DNA of 64,000 nt from Streptomyces qinglanensis (lineage in GTDB: Bacteria; Actinomycetota; Actinomycetes; Streptomycetales; Streptomycetaceae): assembly GCF_900111245.1 (NCBI RefSeq), contig NZ_FOGO01000012.1, forward strand, positions 184,015 through 248,014. The letters are read 5' to 3'. The notes under the pieces were generated by a model, which was given only the letters and a program-made list of their open reading frames with translations, was not told the origin of the DNA and made no database searches. A program made the position numbers and the translations under genes. Positions 33,939 through 44,458 of this stretch are shown here, piece after piece. Positions within the stretch are counted from its first letter, which is position 1. Each line of letters opens with the position of its first letter.

Positions 33939-34447
33939 GCGCCCTCCTCGCCGGCCTCGGCGCGCGGCTGCCGCACCCAGTCCCCCGACGCTCCGCCCGC
34001 CTTCTCCTCCACTCTGACGTCCGTGACGACCGCGGACTTGTCCACAGCCTTCACCATGTCCACGACCGTCAGGGCGGCGACCGTGACCGCTGTGAGCGCT
34101 TCCATCTCGACACCGGTGCGGTCCGTGGTCCGCACCCTCGCCGCGATCTCCACGGCGTCGTCGGCGACCGACAGGTCGACCTCGACCCCGGAGACGGCGA
34201 GCGGGTGGCACAGGGGGATGAGTTCCGGGGTCTTCTTGGCCCCCATGATCCCGGCGATGCGGGCGGTCGCCAGAGCGTCGCCCTTGGGCACGCCCTCGCC
34301 CCGCAGCAGGGCGACCACCCGGGGTGCGACGAGCACCCGCCCGGTGGCACGGGCCGAGCGCGCGGTGACGTCCTTCTCGGACACGTCGACCATCCGCGCG
34401 GCTCCGGACGCGTCGACGTGGGTGAGGTGCTGCTGAGGGCTGGTCAT
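33935..34447 (-). CDS. moaC: MoaC, cyclic pyranopterin monophosphate synthase
   Basis: A 170-residue enzyme of molybdenum cofactor synthesis that, after MoaA, makes cyclic pyranopterin monophosphate. Motifs: HVDASGAARMVDVSEK at the start, KKTPELIPLCHPL (substrate pocket) and MVKAVDKS (catalytic Lys/Asp). Length is near the family norm of about 160. GGGAGA precedes ATG 34447. It is coupled by ATGA to the mog gene and lies downstream of glp. moaA is not in the window. Confidence 0.93.
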   Translation of the reverse strand: MTSPQQHLTHVDASGAARMVDVSEKDVTARSARATGRVLVAPRVVALLRGEGVPKGDALATARIAGIMGAKKTPELIPLCHPLAVSGVEVDLSVADDAVEIAARVRTTDRTGVEMEALTAVTVAALTVVDMVKAVDKSAVVTDVRVEEKAGGASGDWVRQPRAEAGEEGA

Positions 34448-34524
34448 GGTTCTCCCGGTCCTGTGCTGTGCCCGGACACGGTACCGGCAGCGGCCGGTGC
34501 GCGGTCTGCCGCGTCGGGCCGCGG

Positions 34525-35868
34525 TCAGTCCAGGGGAACGACGGTCACTTCGTCACCGGGGGCGACTCGACCGGTCTCCTCCGGGATGTCGATCAGCGCG
34601 TTGGCGTGTGCAAGGGCGGCGATCAGATGGGAGCCGGGCCCTCCGACCGCGCGGACCGTGCCCGCCCCGTCCTGGTCGGCGGACGGGGTCAGGTCGCCGC
34701 GGAGGAACTGCCGCTTCCCCTCCGGCGAGGTCAGCGCGGTGTCCCCGGCCAGCCGGGCGCGCACGGTGCGGCGCCGGACGGGCTTCTGACCCATCAGGTG
34801 ACGCAGCGCCGGGCGGACGAACAACTCGAAGGAGACATAGGCGCTCACCGGGTTGCCGGGCAGCGTGAGGATGGGTGTGCGGTCGGGCCCGATCAGGCCG
34901 AACCCCTGGGGCTTGCCCGGCTGCATCGCCAGCCTGCGGAACTCCACCGTGTCGCGGGCCGGATCGTCCGTGCCGTCCTCCTCCTCGCCGCCGCGGAAGG
35001 CGTCCACCCGGGAGAGCGCCTCCTTGACGACGTCGTAGGCGCCGACGCTCACCCCGCCGCTGGTGACGACGAGGTCGGCCCGGATGAGCTGGTCCTCGAC
35101 GGTGGCGCGCAGCGTCTCGGCGTCGTCGGCCACCGCACCGACCCGGTAGGGGATGGCTCCGGCCGCGCGTGCGGCGGCGGTCAGCACGAAGCTGTTGGCG
35201 TCGTGGATCTGCCCGGGGCCCAACGCTTCCCCCGGTGCGACGAGTTCGCTTCCGGTGGAGAGGACCACCACCCGGGGGCGCGGGCGCACCACCACCGAGC
35301 CGCGCCCGACGGCCGCCAGCAGACCCACCTGCGCGGGCCCGAGGACGGTGCCGGCCCGGAGTGCGACTGTGCCCGCCTCGACATCGCTGCCCTTGGCCCG
35401 TACGTGCTGACGGGCGACGACCGGACGGTGCACCCGCACCTGGCCCGAGGCGCCCTCCGGTGCGGCGCTGTGCGCGGCCATCGCGTCCGCGGGGCCGCCG
35501 CCCGTACCGCCGTCGGTCCACTCGACCGGGACGACGGCCTCCGCGCCGGGCGGCAGCGGCGCACCGGTCATGATGCGGGCCGCCTCACCGGAGACGACGA
35601 CGGGCAGTCCGGAGCTCCCGGCGGCGATGTCGCCGACCACGCTGAGCACCGCGGGGAACTCCTCGCTGGCACCCCGGACATCGGCGGTCCGTACGGCGTA
35701 GCCGTCCATGGAGCTGTTGTCGAACGGCGGGAGCGCGGCGGGGACGACGACATCGTCGACCAGGACGCAGCCCTGCGCGTCGAGCAGGTTCAACTCGATG
35801 GGGTCCAGCGGGCGGACGCTGCGGAGGATGTCCTCCAGGTGCTCCTCGACCGACCAGGTCTTGCTCAC
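34525..35868 (-). CDS. glp: MoeA/gephyrin-like molybdotransferase Glp
   Basis: A 447-residue MoeA-fold protein. Domain order: N-terminal MoeA domain I/II (PFDNSSMDGYAVR), central MoCF-binding domain (STGSELV, IHDANSF, VTSGGVSVGAYD, LPGNPVSAYVSF) and C-terminal domain IV. MoeA inserts molybdate into the cofactor. The actinobacterial copy beside galU and upstream of sepX/glpR corresponds to Glp, shown in Corynebacterium to act in cell division through its receptor GlpR. Which role dominates here is open. GTG 35868 uses GAGGAG in the end of galU, only four bases away. Confidence 0.88.
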   Translation of the reverse strand: MSKTWSVEEHLEDILRSVRPLDPIELNLLDAQGCVLVDDVVVPAALPPFDNSSMDGYAVRTADVRGASEEFPAVLSVVGDIAAGSSGLPVVVSGEAARIMTGAPLPPGAEAVVPVEWTDGGTGGGPADAMAAHSAAPEGASGQVRVHRPVVARQHVRAKGSDVEAGTVALRAGTVLGPAQVGLLAAVGRGSVVVRPRPRVVVLSTGSELVAPGEALGPGQIHDANSFVLTAAARAAGAIPYRVGAVADDAETLRATVEDQLIRADLVVTSGGVSVGAYDVVKEALSRVDAFRGGEEEDGTDDPARDTVEFRRLAMQPGKPQGFGLIGPDRTPILTLPGNPVSAYVSFELFVRPALRHLMGQKPVRRRTVRARLAGDTALTSPEGKRQFLRGDLTPSADQDGAGTVRAVGGPGSHLIAALAHANALIDIPEETGRVAPGDEVTVVPLD

Positions 35869-35871
35869 GAC

Positions 35872-36774
<903 letters not shown>

Positions 36775-36880
36775 GTCCCGCACCATAACCGGTCACTTGA
36801 TGGGAAAGATAAGCGTCCACGGCGTTTATCGCGTTTGTTGGGTTTGTTGCGTTTCACGCGCGTAAGGGAAAGGACGCTCC

Positions 36881-37495
36881 ATGGGCGAGCCGGAAGCCGT
36901 CGGCAACGGTAGTAAGCACGCGTTGCGCCGCGCTGTCCTGCGGGTGAGGAGAACCTTGACCCCTGGTGACCTGGATGCGGCGGCACACGCGCTGGCCCGG
37001 CAGGTACTGGAGCTGCCCGGCTTCTCCACTGCGGCGACGGTCGCCGCGTACGCGTCAGTGGGCAGCGAGCCGGGCACCGGTCCGCTGCTGGAGGCACTGC
37101 GCGAACGCGGTGTGCGCGTGCTGCTGCCGGTGCTGCGCGAGGACGACGACCTCGACTGGGCGGTGCACGAGGGCCCCGGGACGCTCGTCCCGGCCGGGCG
37201 CGGACTGCAGGAGCCCTCGGGGCCGCGGCTGGGCCCGGAGGCCGTCACCCAGGCAGATGCGGTCCTGCTGCCGGGGCTGGCCGTGGACCGGGGCGGACTG
37301 CGGCTGGGACGGGGTGCGGGCTGCTACGACAGGGTGCTCGCCCGGCTGGCGGCCCGCGGCGCACAGCCGGTGTGCGCGGTGCTGCTGTACGACGGCGAGG
37401 TGGTCGACCGTATCGACGGCGAGGAGCACGACCGGCGGGTGGCGACAGCCGTGACCCCGAGCGGCGTGCACCGCTTCGAGGCCGCGGAAGGCTGA
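36881..37495 (+). CDS. 5-formyltetrahydrofolate cyclo-ligase
   Basis: A 204-residue enzyme that converts 5-formyl-THF with ATP to 5,10-methenyl-THF. Family marks: K-H-x-L-R-R-A-V-L-R at the N-terminus, LLPVLREDDDLDW in the middle and GLAVDRGGLRLGRGAGCYDR (ATP/Mg site) near residue 130. It is divergent from galU across a 106-base region rich in tttg tracts. The pairing galU / cyclo-ligase / FmdB is conserved in mycobacteria, although here fmdB lies 7 kb downstream. Confidence 0.92.
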   Translation: MGEPEAVGNGSKHALRRAVLRVRRTLTPGDLDAAAHALARQVLELPGFSTAATVAAYASVGSEPGTGPLLEALRERGVRVLLPVLREDDDLDWAVHEGPGTLVPAGRGLQEPSGPRLGPEAVTQADAVLLPGLAVDRGGLRLGRGAGCYDRVLARLAARGAQPVCAVLLYDGEVVDRIDGEEHDRRVATAVTPSGVHRFEAAEG

Positions 37496-37757
37496 TCGGG
37501 CGCGGCGCCCCGCGGTCTGCGATCGGTCCCGGGCCGGGCGGCCGGCGGGCCGGGCGGACAGAGCGGACCCCTGCGCGCCGTCGGGCCGCCGCACCGGCCG
37601 CCCGGCCCGGGGGTGGCCGCGTCGGCCGCACGACGACCGGTGCGGTCGCACCGGCCGCACACGAGCGGGGTGGCCGCGTCGGCCGCACAGCGGCGGCCCG
37701 GCAGGCGCGACGCCTGCCGGACCCCTGCCGGGCGGCCGGACCCCTGCCGGGCGGATG
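37496..37757. repeat. Intergenic with 21-bp direct repeat
   Basis: gggtggccgcgtcggccgcac occurs exactly at 37611-37631 and 37668-37688, and cggacccctgccgggcgg occurs twice near 37720-37755. No gene is visible between the convergent ends of the folate and acylase genes. Confidence 0.7.
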
Positions 37758-40580
37758 TCAGGGCGTGAGCGCCATCTGGTCCTCGGTCGCCTTGTCGACC
37801 GCCTTCTCGCCGTAGGGCCACTTGAGGAATTCGCCCTTGGCCCACTTGTCGGTCTGGTCGGTGTAGTGCGCGTTGTAGGCGTGCCCGGACGCGCCGGTGA
37901 GGTTGATCCACCGCGAGTTGTCCAGGTCGCCCATGTCGACGACCATCCGCATCGACGGCACCCAGATCACGTCGTACCCGCCGGCCGCGTTCCAGCCGGT
38001 GGCGTTGACGGCCGCCTCGCCGCCGCCCAGGTCCCAGGGGCCGCGGTTGAGGAGCCACTGCATGAATCCGGGGCCGCTGGTGCCGATGGTCTGGTTCTTC
38101 AGCATCAGCCGGTGCAGCCTGCCCCAGCTCCAGGTGTCGATGTCCTTGCCGAGCTTGGAGGTGAGCTCCCAGCGGGCGTCCTTCATGGCGTGCGCCAGCA
38201 GGTCGTCGCGGTTCTTGTCGCCCTTGCGCACCGAGGTGTCACGGGTCTTCCACCACTCGCTGTCCGGCTGCTTGAGCAGCTTGCGCACGACCTCGAACCA
38301 GCGGTCGCCGCCGTCGGGCTGCGCGGAGTCCGCCGAGCGCTGTCCGCACTCGCGCACCAGCCGCTGGTTGCCGTTCAGGTCGTCGACCGGGCCGGAGTCG
38401 TCGGAGGGCGCGACGTACAGGCAGTCGCCCTTGACGCGCAGCGCCTTGGGGAGCTTGTCGCCGAAGGCCAGCTTGAGGAGGTTGCGCCAGACGGCGTTGA
38501 AGTAGGCCGCAGGCGCCGAGTCGGAGTCCTGGGTGTAGTCCCAGCCCTCCAGCAGCTTCTGCGCGTTCCGTACGTACTTGTCCCGGACCTCGATCTTCAG
38601 CAGGTAGGGCACCAGCAGCTTGGCGATCTCGCTGCTGTTGTCCATCTGCATCGTCTCCATGTCGTCCATGGAGATCTTCCCGCCGTCCTTGATCTTCGAC
38701 TGGATGAGGTCGTCGATGCGCTGGCTGCGCGCCCCGTAGCCCCAGTCGTCGGTGAGCAGGTAGGGGTACTTCTCGCGGTCCACGACGGCCTGGTTGGCGG
38801 TCACGATGTAGCCGCGCTCGGGGTTGTACTCCCACGGCAGGGCGCGCTGGGGGATGTATCCCTTCCAGCGGTAGCGCGGGTCCCAGCCGGGCGCGGGGTA
38901 GCGTCCGTCGCCCTTGCCGCGCACGGGGATGCTGCCGGGGGCCTGGTACCCGATGTTGCCCTTGGTGTCGGCGTAGATGAGGTTCTGCGAGGGGACGGCG
39001 AACTCGCGCGCCGCCGCGCGGAAGTCGGAGAAGTCGGCGGCCCGGTTGAGCTTGAAGACCGCGTCCATGGTCTTGGAGGGCTCCAGGGCGGTCCACCGGA
39101 GGGAGATCGCGTAGCCGTCGCCGCGGTCGGGCGCCGCGTTGCCGACGGGAGCCGCGTCGCCGACCTTGCGCAGTTCCTTGTTGCGGTCCGAGACGATCGG
39201 GCCGTTGTTCGTCTCGCGGACGGTGATGGTCCGGTCCTTGCCGCCGGCGACCTTGATGGTCTCCTCACGGGTGCGGTACGGGACCTCCTTGCCGTCGTAG
39301 AGGTACTTCCCGTCGCGGACCTTCTCCAGGTAGAGGTCGGTCACGTCGGCGCCCAGGTTGGTCATGCCCCAGGAGATGTGCTGGTTGTGGCCGATGACGA
39401 CACCGGGCATCCCGGAGAAGGTGAAGCCGGAGACGTCGTAGGGGCAGGACTTGTCCACCGAGCGGCAGTGCAGGCCCATCTGGTACCAGACGGAGGGCAG
39501 TTGCGGCGCCAGGTGCGGGTCGTTGGCCAGCAGCGGCTTGCCGGTGGTCGTGTACTTGCCGGACACCACCCAGGAGTTGGACCCGATGCCGCTGCCGTTC
39601 GGCCCGAGCAGCCCGGGGATCTCGTCCAGCTTGTCGGCCACGGCACCCATCTGCGTGGTGGCACCCTCGGCCGCCTCACCGGCCCCCTGAGCGCCGCCGG
39701 AGCCCTCGGAGGCTCCGGGGGTCCCCGTGCCGCCCCCGGCGCCCGCAGCGGGCTGCTCAGCGCCTCCGGTGCCCGTTCCCGTCCCGGTGTCCGGACCGTT
39801 GCCGGTGCCCGGACCGGTCTCGCCGCCTTCGGCCTTCGGGTCGAACTTCTTGGTGGCGGGGTCGACCGAACCCTGGCCCACGATCGGCTTGTTCCGGTCG
39901 ACGGGGTACTCCGGGTACAGGTCCTCGATCTGGTCCTTGTCCAGGCGGCTGGTCATCAGCGCCCGGTCGACCTCGTCCGACATGTTGCCCCGCAGGTCCC
40001 AGGCCATCGCCTTGAGCCAGGCGACCGAGTCGACCGGGCTCCAGTCGGCGGGCTGGTAGTCCTCGCCCGCCAGGTCCAGCGCCGCGTACTCCACGGAGAG
40101 CGCGGAGCCCTTGTGGTCCTTGAGGTAGGCGTTGACCCCGGCGGAATACGCCTTGAGGTAGTCCCTGGTCTCCTCGGGGAGTTGCTTGTACTCCTTCTCC
40201 GCCACCCGGCGCCAGCCCAGGGTGCGCAGGAAGGCGTCCGTCTCCACCTGGCCGTCGCCGAACATCTCCGAGAGCCGCCCGGAGGTCATGTGGCGGCGTA
40301 CGTCCATCTCCCAGAAGCGGTCCTGCGCCTGGACGTAGCCCTGCGCCAGGAAGAGGTCCTTCGCGTTGTCGGCGTAGATCTGCGGGATGCCGCTGCCGTC
40401 CCGTTTGACGCTCACCGGTGCGGCCAGGCCCTTGAGTTTGAGCGAACCGGTGGTCTGCGGGAAGGAGTCCCGGACGGTGCTGATGCCCCAGTAGGTGCCG
40501 CCGCCGACGCCGGCCACCAGCAGCAGCACGACGACGATCACGATGAGGCGGGCGCGTCGCGAGGTCTTCTTGGCGGGCAT
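37758..40580 (-). CDS. Penicillin acylase family Ntn hydrolase, membrane anchored
   Basis: A 940-residue S45 family precursor that self-cleaves into alpha and beta chains and hydrolyses amides such as acyl-homoserine lactones, penicillins or lipopeptides. An N-terminal signal-anchor is at residues 10-30. The beta-chain begins at Ser334 in IGSNSWVV, preceded by glycine, matching the SNxW start of the family. HNQHISWGMTN supplies another conserved block. A Gly/Thr-rich linker (about 250-310) ends the alpha chain and is probably cut out. ATG 40580. It acts outside the membrane; the substrate is not predictable. No partner genes. Confidence 0.92.
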   Translation of the reverse strand: MPAKKTSRRARLIVIVVVLLLVAGVGGGTYWGISTVRDSFPQTTGSLKLKGLAAPVSVKRDGSGIPQIYADNAKDLFLAQGYVQAQDRFWEMDVRRHMTSGRLSEMFGDGQVETDAFLRTLGWRRVAEKEYKQLPEETRDYLKAYSAGVNAYLKDHKGSALSVEYAALDLAGEDYQPADWSPVDSVAWLKAMAWDLRGNMSDEVDRALMTSRLDKDQIEDLYPEYPVDRNKPIVGQGSVDPATKKFDPKAEGGETGPGTGNGPDTGTGTGTGGAEQPAAGAGGGTGTPGASEGSGGAQGAGEAAEGATTQMGAVADKLDEIPGLLGPNGSGIGSNSWVVSGKYTTTGKPLLANDPHLAPQLPSVWYQMGLHCRSVDKSCPYDVSGFTFSGMPGVVIGHNQHISWGMTNLGADVTDLYLEKVRDGKYLYDGKEVPYRTREETIKVAGGKDRTITVRETNNGPIVSDRNKELRKVGDAAPVGNAAPDRGDGYAISLRWTALEPSKTMDAVFKLNRAADFSDFRAAAREFAVPSQNLIYADTKGNIGYQAPGSIPVRGKGDGRYPAPGWDPRYRWKGYIPQRALPWEYNPERGYIVTANQAVVDREKYPYLLTDDWGYGARSQRIDDLIQSKIKDGGKISMDDMETMQMDNSSEIAKLLVPYLLKIEVRDKYVRNAQKLLEGWDYTQDSDSAPAAYFNAVWRNLLKLAFGDKLPKALRVKGDCLYVAPSDDSGPVDDLNGNQRLVRECGQRSADSAQPDGGDRWFEVVRKLLKQPDSEWWKTRDTSVRKGDKNRDDLLAHAMKDARWELTSKLGKDIDTWSWGRLHRLMLKNQTIGTSGPGFMQWLLNRGPWDLGGGEAAVNATGWNAAGGYDVIWVPSMRMVVDMGDLDNSRWINLTGASGHAYNAHYTDQTDKWAKGEFLKWPYGEKAVDKATEDQMALTP

Positions 40581-40958
40581 CGCTGTCCTTAGCGGGGCAG
40601 GGTGGACCGTTACGGGGGACCGGACGGGCCCGGTCCGTACGGAGCAACCATAGGCCGACCGCCGGGGCGCCCCGACAGCGAGTCGCCCTCAGCCGATTCC
40701 CGCCGGGGCATATTCAAGTAATGGTAAATTGTTAGCTACCCAAACGAACTAGCCGCTGCCGGACAACGGTCCGGGAGCCGCGCCCCGCCATGGTCGAGGC
40801 GTTAAGAACACGTCAGGAAAGCGTCAGGAGGCCGTCAGAACCATCACGCGCACCCGCTCGTCCACTCAAGGAACCCCGCCCCGGCGCCGATTCCCCGCGT
40901 CCGGAGCACCCGACTCGTGCACTCAAGGAGAGAGCCCCGGCCAGAGAGGACCCGTGCC
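40581..40958. other. Divergent promoter region of acylase and antiporter
   Basis: No gene is seen in these 378 bases. An AT-rich block at about 40710-40755 (gtaatggtaaattgttagctac) is the lowest-GC part of the neighbourhood and probably holds the antiporter promoter. Confidence 0.45.
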
Positions 40959-42467
40959 CTGACCGTCCACAGCCTCAACCAGCTCCTGCTCTTCAGCGCC
41001 CTCGTCCTGCTCATCGCCGTCGTGGCGGTCCGGCTCTCCTCCCGCAGCGGGCTGCCCAGCCTGCTGGTCTACCTCGGCATAGGCATCGCCATAGGGCAGG
41101 ACGGCATCGGCTTCAGCTTCTCCGACGTCGCGCTGACCCAAACCCTGGGATACGCCGCCCTGGTGGTGATCCTCGCCGAGGGCGGGCTCGGTACGAAGTG
41201 GCGCGACATCCGGCCCGCCGTGCCCGCAGCCGCCGTGCTCTCGACGTTCGGCGTGGCCGTCAGCGTGACCGTCACCGCCCTGGCCGCGCACTACCTGGTC
41301 GGCCTCGACTGGCAGGCGTCCCTCCTGATGGGCGCCGTCGTCTCCTCCACGGACGCCGCAGCGGTCTTCTCCGTACTGCGCAGAGTGCCGCTGCCCAAGC
41401 GGCTCACCGGCATCCTGGAGGCCGAATCCGGATTCAACGACGCCCCCGTCGTGCTGCTGGTGGTCACCTTCTCCTCGCTCGGCTCCGAGCACCACACCTG
41501 GTACTTCCTGCTGGGGCAGATCTTCCTGGAACTCGCCATCGGGCTGGTGGTGGGACTGGTCGTCGGCAAGCTCGGCGAACTCGGCATGCGCCACGTGGCC
41601 CTGCCCGCCTCCGGCCTCTACCCCATCGCCGTGCTGGCCCTGTGCTTCCTGGCGTACGCGGGCGGCGCCATGGCCCACGGATCCGGCTTCCTGGCCGTCT
41701 ACGTGGCCGCACTGATCCTGGGGAACGGCAAACTGCCGCACCGGCCCGCCGTACGAGGATTCGCCGACGGGGTGGCCTGGATGGCGCAGATCGGCCTCTT
41801 CGTCCTGCTCGGACTGCTGGTGACCCCGCACCAGCTCTGGAAGGACTTCTGGCCCGCCGTGCTGATCGGACTGGCACTGACCCTGGTCGCCCGGCCCCTG
41901 TCCGTCTTCCTGTGCCTGGACCGCTTCCGCCTGCCCTGGCAGGACAAGGCGCTGCTCACCTGGGCCGGACTGCGAGGGGCCGTGCCCATCGTGCTGGCGA
42001 CCATCCCGATGGTCGCCGAGGTCGAGGGCAGCCAGCGGATCTTCAACATCGTCTTCGTGCTGGTGGTCGTCTTCACCGTCCTCCAAGGGCCCACCCTGCC
42101 CTGGCTGGCCCGGAAACTGCGGCTCGACGAGCGGGACGAGGCCGCCGACCTCGACATCGAGTCCGCACCTCTGGAGCGGCTGCGCGGGCATCTGCTGTCC
42201 GTGGCCATCCCGCCGTCCTCCCGGATGCACGGCGTCGAGGTCACCGAGCTGCGCCTGCCGCCGGGCGCCGCCGTCACCCTGGTGGTGCGGGACGGGGAGA
42301 GCTTCGTCCCCCTGCCCTCCACGGTGCTGCGGCACGGCGACGAGCTCCTGGTCGTCACGACCGACCAGGTCCGGGACGCGGCCGAACGGCGGCTGCTGTC
42401 GGTCAGCCGCGGCGGCAAGCTCGCCGGCTGGCTGGGCTCCGGAGGGAGCACAGCAGTGCGCCGGTGA
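40959..42467 (+). CDS. Potassium/proton antiporter (CPA family) with TrkA-C domain
   Basis: A 502-residue transporter. About twelve membrane segments span residues 5-400 with the CPA ion-site motifs SSTDAAAVFSVLR (TM5) and GFNDAPVVLL. The C-terminal 85 residues are a TrkA-C regulatory domain (VTELRLPPGAAVTLVVRDGE, LRHGDELLVVTTDQ) that binds nucleotides or ions. It expels K+ or Na+ in exchange for protons. The likely start is CTG 40959 (LTVHSLNQLLL), since AGAGAGGA ends eight bases upstream and no in-frame ATG is near; an in-frame GTG at 40917 lacks a ribosome site. Confidence 0.88.
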   Translation: MTVHSLNQLLLFSALVLLIAVVAVRLSSRSGLPSLLVYLGIGIAIGQDGIGFSFSDVALTQTLGYAALVVILAEGGLGTKWRDIRPAVPAAAVLSTFGVAVSVTVTALAAHYLVGLDWQASLLMGAVVSSTDAAAVFSVLRRVPLPKRLTGILEAESGFNDAPVVLLVVTFSSLGSEHHTWYFLLGQIFLELAIGLVVGLVVGKLGELGMRHVALPASGLYPIAVLALCFLAYAGGAMAHGSGFLAVYVAALILGNGKLPHRPAVRGFADGVAWMAQIGLFVLLGLLVTPHQLWKDFWPAVLIGLALTLVARPLSVFLCLDRFRLPWQDKALLTWAGLRGAVPIVLATIPMVAEVEGSQRIFNIVFVLVVVFTVLQGPTLPWLARKLRLDERDEAADLDIESAPLERLRGHLLSVAIPPSSRMHGVEVTELRLPPGAAVTLVVRDGESFVPLPSTVLRHGDELLVVTTDQVRDAAERRLLSVSRGGKLAGWLGSGGSTAVRR

Positions 42468-43020
42468 CGTTCCGGCCACGTCCCGCGGGTGACGTTCCGG
42501 CCGGGCTCCGCCGGTGACGGTGACGTTCCGGCCGGGCTCGGGACGACCCGTTCGCTGCCGGCCGGGCCCGGGACGGTGCGGCGATGCGGGCGCGCGGCTG
42601 CGGCTCGGGCTGCCTGTGCGGTTCGCCGCGCTGTCCCGCCGTCCCGGGTACGCGCGGGTGTGTGCGGCGTCTGCCACATGGCTCGGGGTGACCTGCATCA
42701 CGTGGCCGTGCGCGGGTGCGGACCGTGCCGGCCGGGGTGGGCGGAGTGCCTTGTGCCGGGCGGCTGCGGGCGGCTGCGGGCTGTGCCGCGTGTTCGCGGT
42801 CTGCGCCTCGTGTTACGGAATGCCGCCGCCGACCGCTATCCTCAGGACGGTAAAGATTCACCCCGACTCTGCCTGATGCAGAGCTGGCGCGACCGCTCGG
42901 CGGCCACGGTCCGGAAGCCCACCCTTGCACCGGACCGGGTATCTACCCCGGTCCTGCGCGAGAGGACAGCTCTCGGCGCGTCACCCTGAGCGCGCTACCA
43001 GGCGGCAGAAAGGCCCGGCC
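42468..43020. other. Long leader region of MFS gene with repeats, promoter and hairpins
   Basis: gtgacgttccggcc occurs at 42464, 42489 and 42520. A promoter-like pair TTACGG (42813) and TATCCT (42837) has 18-base spacing. Further on are two hairpins: GGACCGGG/CCCGGTCC (42932-42954) and CGAGAG/CTCTCG (42959-42975). A 37-codon ATG frame (42876-42989) spans them, without a ribosome site. No other gene is seen. Confidence 0.4.
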
Positions 43021-44391
43021 GTGGAATCCCCGGCCACCGAGACCGACACCGCACGGACCGACGAGAACACCGGGAACCGGCACTCCGAGCGCTCCTCCCG
43101 GCGACCCGGATACGGGCAACTGCTGCGGACCGAGGGAGCCTGGTCCTTTCTGCTGCCGGGCTTCCTGGCCCGCCAGCCCTACGCGATGCTGACCATCAGC
43201 ATCGTCCTGCTCGTCCAGCACACCACCGGATCCTTCGGCCGGGCGGGCGCGGTGTCGGCGACCGCCGGCATCGCCATGGCCCTCCTGGCGCCGCAGAGCG
43301 GCAGGCTGGCCGACAGGTTCGGGCAGGCCGCCGTCCTGGTCCCGCAGGCGTTCCTGCACGTCCTCACCGTCGGAGCGCTGGTCGCCGCCGCCCTCTTGGA
43401 CGCGCCCCTGTGGGCGCTGTTCGTGGCGGCCGTACCGGCGGGTGCGACCGCACCGCAGATCAGCCCGATGGTGCGCGCCCGCTGGGCAGCACGGCTGCAG
43501 GGCTCCCCGCTGATGACGACAGCCGCCGCCTTCGAGTCGGTGACGGACGAGTTCACCTTCGTGGTCGGCCCGGTCCTGGCCACGGCGCTGTGCACCGGGG
43601 TGCATCCGGCCGCGGGGCTCGCCGCCGAGGCTGCCATCTCGCTGGTGGGCGGGCTGGTCTTCGCCGCGCAGCGCCGTACGCAGCCGGCTCCGTCGGCCGC
43701 CGGGCGCCCGGCCGGACAGGGCGCGGACCGCGCGCGGGGACAGGGCGCGGAAGGCCGGCCGTCCGCGCTGGCGGCTCCGGGCGCGCGGGTGCTCGTCGCG
43801 GCGCTGCTGGGCATCGGCATGGTCTTCGGCGGCATGCAGGTCTCGCTCACCGCCTTCACCGAGTCGATCGGCCGGCCGGGCGCCAACGGTCTGATGTACG
43901 GCGTGTTCGCCGCGGGCAACATGCTGGCCGCTGTCGCGGTGGGCGCCGTCCGGTGGAAGCGCGGGCCGCAGACCCGGCTGCTGACCGCCTACCCGGCACT
44001 GGTGGCGGCCGCGGCGCTGGTGGCGCTGACCGCGCAGCTCGCTCCTTGGGCGGTCGCGCTGGGTGCGCTGGGCACGCTGACCGGCCTGTGCGTGGCACCG
44101 TGCATGATCACTTGCTTCACTCTGATCGAGTCGCTCGTCCCGGCGGGCGCCCGCACGGAGGCGTTCACCTGGCTGACCGGCGCGGTCGCGCTGGGCCAGG
44201 CCACGGGCTCGACAGCGGCAGGCCAGCTCGCGGACCGCGCGGGGGCGGGAGCCGGGTTCCTCACGCCGCTGGTCGGCACCGGGCTCGCGCTGCTGGTGCT
44301 GCTGGCCTTCCGCAAGGCGCTGCACCCCGCCCACGGCGGACTGGTCGCGGCACGTGGGCTGGGTCACCGAACGGCAGTCGCGGTGGACTGA
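43021..44391 (+). CDS. MFS transporter (12-TM)
   Basis: A 456-residue major facilitator with twelve hydrophobic segments and a central Gly/Ala/Arg-rich cytoplasmic loop (about 225-250). The motif-A-like SGRLADRFGQAAV follows TM2. The GAWSFLLPGFLARQPYAM opening is characteristic of a Streptomyces subfamily without known substrate. GTG 43021 has GAAAGG upstream. It stands alone behind an unusual structured leader, so regulation may be at the RNA level. Confidence 0.85.
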   Translation: MESPATETDTARTDENTGNRHSERSSRRPGYGQLLRTEGAWSFLLPGFLARQPYAMLTISIVLLVQHTTGSFGRAGAVSATAGIAMALLAPQSGRLADRFGQAAVLVPQAFLHVLTVGALVAAALLDAPLWALFVAAVPAGATAPQISPMVRARWAARLQGSPLMTTAAAFESVTDEFTFVVGPVLATALCTGVHPAAGLAAEAAISLVGGLVFAAQRRTQPAPSAAGRPAGQGADRARGQGAEGRPSALAAPGARVLVAALLGIGMVFGGMQVSLTAFTESIGRPGANGLMYGVFAAGNMLAAVAVGAVRWKRGPQTRLLTAYPALVAAAALVALTAQLAPWAVALGALGTLTGLCVAPCMITCFTLIESLVPAGARTEAFTWLTGAVALGQATGSTAAGQLADRAGAGAGFLTPLVGTGLALLVLLAFRKALHPAHGGLVAARGLGHRTAVAVD

Positions 44392-44421
44392 CGCGCGGGA
44401 ATGCTGCACTATGGAGCGTTG

Positions 44422-44448
44422 TTAGCACTCAACGAGTGAGAGTGCCAG
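44422..44448 (+). promoter_or_regulatory. CIRCE (HrcA operator)
   Basis: TTAGCACTC, nine bases, then GAGTGCCAG. The left arm equals the CIRCE consensus exactly and the right arm matches 7 of 9 with the canonical N9 spacer. It lies just before the ribosome site of the FmdB-type gene, where HrcA would block transcription at normal temperature. Confidence 0.8.
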
Positions 44449-44458
44449 GAGGAAGAAC

